Source: Hordeum vulgare subsp. vulgare | Lineage: Eukaryota > Streptophyta > Magnoliopsida > Poales > Poaceae | NCBI RefSeq assembly: GCF_904849725.1 | Contig: NC_058523.1 | Coordinates: 335,833,948-335,897,947, forward strand | Reading direction: 5' to 3' | DNA length: 64,000 bases | Part shown: in pieces, positions 55,404 to 64,000 of the stretch | Layout of the letters: each line of letters opens with the position of its first letter | Numbering within the stretch: position 1 is the stretch's first letter | Position numbers and translations under genes: made by a program | Notes under the pieces: model-generated | Databases searched by the model: none | Told to the model about the DNA's origin: nothing | The model's input: the letters and a program-made list of their open reading frames with translations, nothing else

Positions 55404-58400
55404 GGACCTTGGTTAGCTCATGAATATTATATACTTAGCTTGTTTTCCTCTAAAATGGGATAATTAGCCCATTTAGCTCCAAAAAGACATAATTAGGTAA
55501 TTGAGCTCCAACAAGAGGAGAAGAGGTGAAGAAATAGGCAAAATGAAAAGAAAGAAGAGGAAGAAGAAGAAGAAGAAGAGAAGAAGGAGAAGGAGGAGGA
55601 GGAGGAGGAGAAGGCCAAGGACCTTCTAGTCCTTCTCCTCCTCCTCCTTCTCCTCCTTCTCCTCCTTCTTCTTGATTTCTTATTCTTCTCCTCCTCCTCC
55701 TCTTTCTTCTCCTCTTTCATATTATCCTTGCTTTAATTTCCCCTACAATGACATATTTAGCCCATTTAGCTCCAAAATACCATAATAAGCTCAAAATGGC
55801 ATAAGAACCTTGGTTAGCTCATGAAAATTATATACTTAGCTTGCTTTCCTCTAAAATGGGATAATTAGCCCATTTAGCTCCAAAAGACATAATTAGGTAA
55901 TTTAGCTCCAACAAGAGGAGAAGAGGAGAAAAAATAGGCAAAATGAAAAGAAAAAAGAAGAAGAAGAAGAAGAAGAAGAGAAGAAGGAGAAGGAGGAGGA
56001 TGAGGAGGAGGAGGAGAAGGCCAAGGACCTTCTAGTCCTTCTCCTCCTCCTCCTTCTCCTCCTTCTCCTCCTTCTTCTTGATTTCTTCTTATTCTCCTCC
56101 TCCTCCTCTTTATTCTCCTCTTTCACATTACCCTTGCTTTAATTTCCCCAACAATGGCATAATTAGCCCATTTAGCTACAAAATACAATAATAAGCTCAA
56201 AATGGCATAAGAACCTTGGTTATCTCATGAATATTATTTTCTTATCTTGTTTTCCTCTAAAATGGGATAATTAGCCCATTTAGCTCCCAAAAGACATAAT
56301 TATTAATTTAGCTCCAACAAGAGGAGAAGAGGAGAAGAAATAGGAAAAACGAAAAAAAGAAGAAGAAGAAGAAGAAGAAGAAGAAGAAGAGAAGGAGAAG
56401 GAGGAGGAGGAGGAGGAGAAGGCCAAGGACCTTCTAAACCTTCTCCTCCTCCTCCTTCTCCTCCTTCTCCTCCTTCTTCTTGATTTCTTCTTCTTCTCCT
56501 CCTCCTCCTCTTTCTTATCCTCTTCCATATTATCCTTGCTTTAATTAACCCAACAATGACATAATTAGCCCATTTAGCTCCAAAATAGCATAATAAGCTA
56601 AAAATGGCATAAGTACCTTGGTTAGCTCATGAATATTATATACTTAGCTTGTTTTCCTCTAAAATGGGATAATTAGGCCATTTAGCTCCAAAAATCCATA
56701 ATTAGGTAAATTAGCTCCAACAAGAGGAGAAGAGGAGAAGAAATAGGCAAAATGAAAAGAAAGAAGAAGAAGAAGAAGAAGAAGAAGAAGAAGAAGAGAA
56801 GAAGAAGGAGGAGGAGGAGGAGGAGGAGGAGGAGGAGAAGGAGAAGGCTAAGGACCTTCTAGTCCTTCTCCTCCTCCTCCTTCTCCTCCTCCTCCTTCTC
56901 CTCCTCCTCCTTCTCCTCCTTCTGCTCCTTCATGATTTCTTCTTCTTCTCCTCTTCCTCCTCTTTCTTCTCCTCTTTCATATTATCCTTGCTTTAATGTC
57001 CCCAACAATGACATAATTAGCCCATTTAGCTCCAAAATACCATAATAATCTCAAAATGGCATGAGAACCTTGGTTAGCTCATGAATATTATATACTTAGC
57101 TTGTTTTCCTCTAAAATGGGATAATTAGCCCGTTTAGCTCCAAAAAGACATAATTAGGTAATTTAGCTCCAACAAGAGGAGAAGAGGAGAAGAAATAGGA
57201 AAAATGAAAAGAAAGAAGAAGAAGAAGAAGAAGAGAAGAAGGAGAAGGAGGAGGAGGAGGAGGAGGAGGAGGACAAGGCCATGGACCTTCTAGTCCTTCT
57301 CCTTCTCCTCCTTCTTCTTGATTTCTTCTTCTTCTCCTCCTCCTCCTCTTTCTTCTCCTCTTTAATATTATCCTTGCTTTAATAAACCCACAATGACATA
57401 ATTAGCCCATTTAGCTCCAAAATAAAATAATAAGCTCAAAATGGCATCAGAACCTTGGTTAGCTCATGAATATTATATTCTTAGCTTGTTTTCCTCTAAA
57501 ATGGGATAATTAGCCCAGTTAGCTCCAAAAAGACATAATTAGGTAATTTAGCTCCAACAAGAGGAGAAGAGGATAATAAATAGGCAAAATGAAAAGAAAG
57601 AAGAAGAAGAAGAGAAGAAGGAAAAGGAGGAGGAGGAGGAGGAGAAGGAGAAGGCCAAGGACCTTCTAGTCCTTCTCCTCCTCCTCCTTCTCCTCCTTCT
57701 CCTCCTTCTTCTGGATTTCTTCTTCTCCTCCTCCTCCTCCTCTTTCTTCTCGTCTTTCATATTATCCTTGCTTTAATTTCCCAAACAATGACATAATTAG
57801 CCCAGTTAGCTCCAAAATACCGTAATAAGCTCAAAATGGCATAAGAACCTTGGTTAGCTCATGAATATAATATACTTAGCTTGTTTTCTTCTAAAATGGG
57901 ATAATAAACACATTCAGCTCCAAAAAGACATAATTAGGTAATTTAGCTCCAACAAGAGGAGAAGAGGAGAATAAATAGGCAAAATGAAAAGAAAGAAGAA
58001 GAAGAAGAAGAAGAAGAGAAGAAGGAGAAGCAGGAGGAGGAGGAGGAGGAGGAGAAGGCCAAGGACCTTCTAGTCCTTCTCCCCCTCCTCCTCCTTCTCC
58101 TCCATCTTCTTGATTTCTTCTTCTTCTCCTCCTCCTCCTCTTTCTTCTCCTCTTTCATATTATCCTTGCTTTAATTAACCCAACAATGACATAATTAGCC
58201 CATTTAGCTCCAAAATACCATAATAAGCTCAAAATGGCATAAGAACCTTGGTTAGCTCATGAATATTATATTCTTAGGTTGTTTTCCTCTAAAATGGGAT
58301 AATTAGCCCATTTAGCTCCAGAAAGACATAATTAGGTAATTTAGCTCCAACAAGAGGAGAAGAGGAGAATAAATAGGCAAAATGAAAAGAAAGAAGAAGA

Positions 58401-61400
58401 AGAAGAGAAGAAGGAGAAGGAGGAGGAGGAGGAGGAGAAGGAGAAGGCCAAGGACCTTCTAGTCCTTCTCCTCCTCCTCCTTCTCCTCCTTCTCCTCCTT
58501 CTGGATTTCTTCTTCTCCTCCTCCTCCTCCTCTTTCTTATCCTCTTTCATATTATCCTTGCTTTAATTTCCCAAACAATGACATAATTAGCCCAGTTAGC
58601 TCCAAAATATCATAATAAGCTCAAAATGGCATAAGAACCTTGGTTAGCTCATGAATATTATATACTTAGCTTGTTTTCCTCTAAAATGGGATAATAAACA
58701 CATTCAGCTCCAAAAAGACATAATTAGGTAATTTAGCTCCAACAAGAGGAGAAGAGGAGAAGAAATAGGCAAAATGAAAAGAAAGAAGAAGAAGAAGAAG
58801 AAGAAGAAGAGAAGAAGGAGAAGCAGGAGGAGGAGGAGGAGAAGGCCAAGGACGTTCTAGTCCTTCTCCTCCTCCTCCTCCTCCTCCTTCTCCTCCTTCT
58901 TCTTGATTTCTTCTTCTTCTCCTCCTCCTCCTCTTTCTTCTGCTCTTTCATATTATCCTTGCTTTAATTAACCCAACAATGACATAGTTAGCCCATTTAG
59001 CTCCAAAATACCATAATCAGCCCAAAATGGCATAAGAACCTTGGTTAGCTCATGAATATTATATTCTTAGCTTGTTTTCCTCTAAAATGGGATAATTAGC
59101 CCAGTTAGCTCCAAAAAGACATAATTAGGTAATTTAGCTCCAACAAGAGGAGAAGAGGAGAATAAATAGGCAAAATGAAAAGAAAGAAGAAGAAGAAGAG
59201 AAGAAGGAAAAGGAGGAGGAGGAGGAGGAGAAGGAGAAGGCCAAGGACCTTCTAGTCCTTCTCCTCCTCCTCCTTCTCCTCCTTCTCCTCCTTCTTCTGG
59301 ATTTCTTCTTCTCCTCCTCCTCCTCCTCTTTCTTCTCGTCTTTCATATTATCCTTGCTTTAATTTCCCAAACAATGACATAATTAGCCCAGTTAGCTCCA
59401 AAATACCATAATAAGCTCAAAATGGCATAAGAACCTTGGTTAGCTCATGAATATAATATACTTAGCTTGTTTTCTTCTAAAATGGGATAATAAACACATT
59501 CAGCTCCAAAAAGACATAATTAGGTAATTTAGCTCCAACAAGAGGAGAAGAGGAGAAGAAATAGGCAAAATGAAAAGAAAGAAGAAGAAGAAGAAGAAGA
59601 AGAGAAGAAGGAGAAGCAGGAGGAGGAGGAGGAGGAGGAGAAAGCCAAGGACCTTCTAGTCCTTCTCCTCCTCCTCCTCCTTCTCCTCCATCTTCTTGAT
59701 TTCTTCTTCTTCTCCTCCTCCTCCTCTTTCTTCTCCTCTTTCATATTATCCTTGCTTTAATTAACCCAACAATGACATAATTAGCCCATTTAGCTCCAAA
59801 ATACCATAATAAGCTCAAAATGGCATAAGAACCTTGGTTAGCTCATGAATATTATATTCTTAGCTTGTTTTCCTCTAAAATGGGATAATTAGCCCATTTA
59901 GCTCCAGAAAGACATAATTAGGTAATTTAGCTCCAACAAGAGGAGAAGAGGAGAATAAATAGGCAAAATGAAAAGAAAGAAGAAGAAGAAGAGAAGAAGG
60001 AGAAGGAGGAGGAGGAGGAGGAGAAGGAGAAGGCCAAGGACCTTCTAGTCCTTCTCCTCCTCCTCCTTCTCCTCCTTCTCCTCCTTCTGGATTTCTTCTT
60101 CTCCTCCTCCTCCTCCTCTTTCTTATCCTCTTTCATATTATCCTTGCTTTAATTTCCCAAACAATGACATAATTAGCCCAGTTAGCTCCAAAATATCATA
60201 ATAAGCTCAAAATGGCATAAGAACCTTGGTTAGCTCATGAATATTATATACTTAGCTTGTTTTCCTCTAAAATGGGATAATAAACACATTCAGCTCCAAA
60301 AAGACATAATTAGGTAATTTAGCTCCAACAAGAGGAGAAGAGGAGAAGAAATAGGCAAAATGAAAAGAAAGAAGAAGAAGAAGAAGAAGAAGAAGAGAAG
60401 AAGGAGAAGCAGGAGGAGGAGGAGGAGAAGGCCAAGGACGTTCTAGTCCTTCTCCTCCTCCTCCTCCTCCTCCTCCTTCTCCTCCTTCTTCTTGATTTCT
60501 TCTTCTTCTCCTCCTCCTCCTCTTTATTCTGCTCTTTCATATTATCCTTGCTTTAATTAACCCAACAATGACATAGTTAGCCCATTTAGCTCCAAAATAC
60601 CATAATCAGCCCAAAATGGCATAAGAACCTTGGTTAGCTCATGAATATTATATTCTTAGCTTGTTTTCCTCTAAAATGGCATAATTAGCCCATTTAGCTC
60701 CAAAAATACATAATTAGATAATTTAGCTCCAACAAGAGGAGAAGAGGAGAATAAATAGGCAAAATGAAAAGAAAGAAGAAGAAGAAGAAGAAGAAGAAGA
60801 GAAGGAGGAGGAGGAGGAGGAGGAGGAGAAGGAGAAGGCCAAGGACCTTCTAGTCCTTCTCCTCCTCCTCCTTCTCCTCCTTCTTCTTGATTTCTTCTTC
60901 TTCTCCTCCTCCTCCTCTTTCTTCTCCTCTTTCATATTATACTTGCTTTAATTTCCCCAACAATGACATAATTAGCCCATTTAGCTCCAAAATAGCATAA
61001 TAAGCTAAAAATGGCATAAGAACCTTGGTTAGCTCATGAATATGATATACTTAGCTTGTTTTCCTATAAAATGGGATAATTAGACCATTATTTCCAAAAA
61101 TACATAATTAGGTAATTTAGCTCCGACAAGAGGAGAAGAGGAGAAGAAATAGGAAAAATGAAAAGAAAGAAGAAGAATAAGAAGAATAAGAAGAGAAGAA
61201 GGAGAAGGAGGAGGAGGAGGAGGAGGAGGAGAAGGCCAAGGACCTTCTAGTCCTTCTCCTCCTCCTCCTTCTCCTCCTTCTTCTTGATTTCTTCTTCTTC
61301 TCCTCCTCCTCCTCTTTCTTCTCCTCTTTAATATTATCCTTGCTTTAATTAACCCAACAATGACATAATTAGCCCATTTAGCTCCAAAATAAAATAATAA

Positions 61401-63800
61401 GCTCAAAATGGCATCAGAACCTTGGTTAGCTCATGATTATATTCTTAGCTTGTTTTCCTCTAAAATTGGATAATTAGCCCATTTAGCTCCAAAAAGACAT
61501 AATTAGGTAATTTAGCTCCAACAAGAGGAGAATAGGAAAATAAATAGGCAAAATGAAAAGAAAGAAGAAGAACAAGAGAAGAAGGAGAAGGAGGAGGAGG
61601 AGGAGAAGGAGAAGGCCAAGGACCTGCTAGTCCTTCTCCTCCTCCTCCTCCTTCTCCTCTTTCTGGATTTCTTCTTCTCCTCCTCCTCCTCCTCTTTCTT
61701 CTTCTCTTTCATATTGTACTTGCTTTAATTTCCCAAACAATGACATAATTAGCCCAGTTAGCTCCAAAATACCATAATAAGCTCAAAATGGCATAAGAAC
61801 CTTGGTTAGCTCATGAATATTATATACTTAGCTTGTTTTCCTCTAAAATGGGATAATAAACACATTCAGCTCCAAAAAGACATAATTAGGTAATTTAGCT
61901 CCAACAAGAGGAGAAGAGGAGAAGAAATAGGCAAAATGAAAAGAAAGAAGAAGAAGAAGAAGAAGAAGAAGAGAAGAAGGAGAAGCAGGAGGAGGAGGAG
62001 GAGGAGGAGAAGGCCAAGGACCTTCTAGTCCTTCTCCTCCTCCTCCTTCTCCTCCTTCTTCTTGATTTCTTCTTCTTCTCCTAATCCTCCTCTTTCTTCT
62101 CCTCTTTCATATTATCCTTGCTTTAATCAACCCAACAATGACATAGTTAGCCCATTTAGCTCCAAAATACCATAATAAGCTCAAAATGGCATAAGAACCT
62201 TGGTTAGCTCGTGAATATTATATTCTTAGCTTGTTTTCCTCTAAAATGGGATAATTAGCCCGTTTATCTCCAAAAAGACATAATTAGGTAATTTAGCTCC
62301 AACAAGAGGAGAAGAGGAGAATAAATAGGAAAAATGAAAAGAAAGAAGAAGAAGAAGAGAAGATGGAGAAGGAGAAGGCCAAGGACCTTCTAGTCCTTCT
62401 CCTCCTCCTCCTTCTCCTCCTTCTCCTCCTTCTTCCGGATTTCTTCTTCTCCTCCTCCTCCTCCTCCTCTTTCTTCTCCTCTTTCATATTATCCTTGCTT
62501 TAATTTCCCAAACAATGACATAATTAGCCCAGTTAGCTCCAAAATACCATAATAAGCTCAAAATGGCATAAGAACCTTGGTTAGCTCATGAATATTATAT
62601 AATTAGCTTGTTTTTCTCTAAAATGGGATAATAAACACATTCAGCTCCAAAAAGACATAATTAGGTAATTTAGTTCCAACAAGAGGAGAAGAGGAGAATA
62701 AATAGGCAAAATGAAAAGAAAGAAGAAGAAGAAGAAGAAGAGAAGAAGGAGAAGCAGGAGGAGGAGGAGGAGGAGGAGGAGAAGGCCAAGGACCTTCTAG
62801 TCCTTCTCCTCCTCCTCCTCCTCCTGCTTCTCCTCCTTCTTCTTGATTTCTTATTATTCTCCTCCTCCTCCTCTTTCTTCTCCTCTTTCATATTATCCTT
62901 GCTTTAATTAACCCAACAATGACATAGTTAGCCCATTTAGCTCCAAAATACCATAATAAGCTCAAAATGGCATAAGAACCTTGGTTAGCTCATGAATATT
63001 ATATTCTTAGCTTGTTTTCCTCTAAAATGGGATAATTAGCCCATATAGCTCCAAAAATACATAATTAGATAATTTAGCTCCAAAAAGAGGAGAAGAGGAG
63101 AATAAATAGGCAAAATGAAAAGAAAGAAGAAGAAGAAGAAGAAGAAGAAGAAGAGAAGAAGGAGGAGGAGGAGGAGGAGGAGGAGAAGGAGAAGGCCAAG
63201 GACCTTCTAGTCCTTCTCCTCCTCCTCCTGCTCCTCCTTCTCCTCCTTCTTCTTGATTTCTTCTTCTTCTCCTCCTCCTCCTCTTTCTTCTCCTCTTTCA
63301 TATTATACTTGCTTTAATTTCCCCAACAATGACATAATTAGCCCATTTAGCTCCAAAATACCATAATAAGCTCAAAATGGCATAAGAACCTTGGTTAGCT
63401 CATGAATATTATATACTTAGCTTGTTTTCCTATAAAATGGGATAATTAGACCATTTAGTTCCAAAAAGACATAATTAGGTAATTTAGCTCCGACAAGAGG
63501 AGAAGAGGAGAAGAAATAGGCAAAATGAAAAGAAAGAAGAAGAACAAGAAGAAGAAGAGAAGAAGGAGAAGGAGGAGGAGGAGGAGGAGGAGAAGGCCAA
63601 GGACCTTCTAGTCCTTCTCCTCCTCCTCCTTCTCCTCCTTCTCCTCCTTCTTCTTGATTTCTTCTTCTTCTCCTCCTCCTCCTCTTTATTCTCCTCTTTC
63701 ATATTATCCTTGCTTTAATTAACCCATTTAGCTCCAAAATGCCATAATAAGCTAAAAATGGCATAAGAACCTTGGTTAGCTCATGAATATTATATTCTTA
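55404..63800. repeat. ~398-bp tandem array (about 21 units) in the CACTA element
   Basis: TTGGTTAGCTCATGA recurs 22 times (one copy with a T change) from 55408 to 63772, mean spacing about 398. Each unit has an AT-rich part (ATAATTAGCCCATTTAGCTC twice) and a purine-rich arm of GAA/GAG, then AAGGAC-CTTCTA-GTCCTT, then a matching CT-rich arm, giving a long imperfect hairpin. The Arg/Ser/Phe-rich minus-strand frames of 60-110 codons in each unit are products of this simple sequence. Confidence 0.93.
57440..60612. repeat. Four-unit higher-order duplication, offset 1,586 bp
   Basis: Copy 1 is about 57440-59025 and copy 2 about 59026-60612. Rare variants repeat at the same offset: CGTCTTTCAT at 57751 and 59337, GAAAGACATA after CTCCA at 58321 and 59907, GACGTTCTAG at 58851 and 60437. 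Confidence 0.88.
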
Positions 63801-64000
63801 GTTTGTTTTCTGCTAAAAATGACATAATTACCTGAAAAACATCATATTTTGTTCTTCTTCTGACTTTCTTATTCACATTTTTGCAGATTGGATATACTAC
63901 ATGCATGGAAGCTGGCATTCATGGAGTTGAACAATGTCGATGGATGAACTTTATATGTATATCATCTAGTTTTCATTTGAGGTGATGAACAATGTCGAAC
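63801..64000. other. Sequence right of the CACTA array
   Basis: The array stops near 63800. A TTTTTGCAG acceptor-like site follows near 63886, then non-repeated sequence with GAACAATGTCGA at two places. No frame long enough to call; possibly the approach to transposase coding sequence. Confidence 0.4.

Larger units (their letters stand above)
54294..64000. mobile_element. Element H: CACTA (DTC) DNA transposon, one end plus internal array
   Basis: Begins CACTACTGGAAAACAG, the terminal signature of plant CACTA elements, after TAT. It is followed by a subterminal block of repeated motifs, a C-rich block, a T-rich intron-like stretch, purine-rich DNA and a large ~398-bp tandem array. No transposase is reached before the window ends; the other terminus lies to the right. 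CACTA elements of Triticeae commonly carry long internal arrays. Confidence 0.85.

Noticed and set aside
55493..63702. Repeated minus-strand frames of 60-110 codons (Lys/Glu, Arg and Ser/Phe rich)
   Set aside because: They are translations of the GAA/GAG and CT-rich arms of each tandem unit; composition is dictated by simple sequence and frames vary between units.

Overview
This is a block of nested transposable elements from a large grass genome, most likely a Triticeae cereal (wheat, barley or Aegilops). That assignment is inferred from the element families: Athila-like Gypsy LTRs that begin TGATACGTC, Tat-lineage Gypsy elements with an extra antisense gene, and a CACTA transposon with TTTGCCGTC subterminal motifs. 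I see no convincing host gene, rRNA, tRNA or CRISPR array. Nearly every long reading frame belongs to gag, protease, reverse transcriptase, RNase H, integrase or an element-specific extra ORF, and most carry stops or frameshifts.

Layout. (A) 1-6200, minus strand: Tat-lineage Gypsy element running off the left edge, inserted in the 3' LTR of (B). (B) 6201-13452, minus: a non-autonomous Athila-like element with two LTRs, a PBS, one ORF of unknown function and a long non-coding 3' part, but no gag or pol. B lies next to a scrap of Athila pol (13453-13602). That scrap abuts (C) 13603-17790, the 3' third of a diverged Tat element, with a seven-exon antisense gene and tandem repeats. Next comes an unidentified GC-rich, LTR-like host sequence (17791-19087, resuming at 50750-51885). 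(D) 19088-50749, plus: an Athila-like element with a perfect 5-bp TSD (GTAGG), gag-pro, pol and a third ORF. It has been split by (E) 25797-33732, a gag-protease-only Athila-like element inserted in D's integrase C-terminus (TSD GAAGG/CAAGG), and by (F) 36106-48975, a complete Tat-lineage element (558-bp LTRs, TSD ATGAT). D also carries a plastid DNA insertion in pol and a LINE 3' end in its 5' LTR. Then follow a probable solo LTR (51886-52519), an Athila-like LTR (G, 52772-54208, minus) flanked by a PBS on one side and a polypurine tract on the other, and (H) 54294-64000, the first part of a CACTA element dominated by about 21 tandem copies of a ~398-bp unit.

How the parts relate. A and F are two copies of one family in opposite orientation, damaged at different places. 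C is a diverged relative carrying the same kind of antisense gene. B and E share their 3' non-coding module, while B's U5 end resembles D's. B and E therefore look like parasites that keep cis-acting signals and would need proteins from an autonomous Athila-like partner such as the D family. The most interesting signals are structural: inverted repeats conserved, with paired changes, in the LTRs of four families; hairpins in the Tat tandem repeats; a stem-loop just after the ORF stop in B and E; and internal copies of the polypurine tract. All alignments, counts and percentages here were made by eye.
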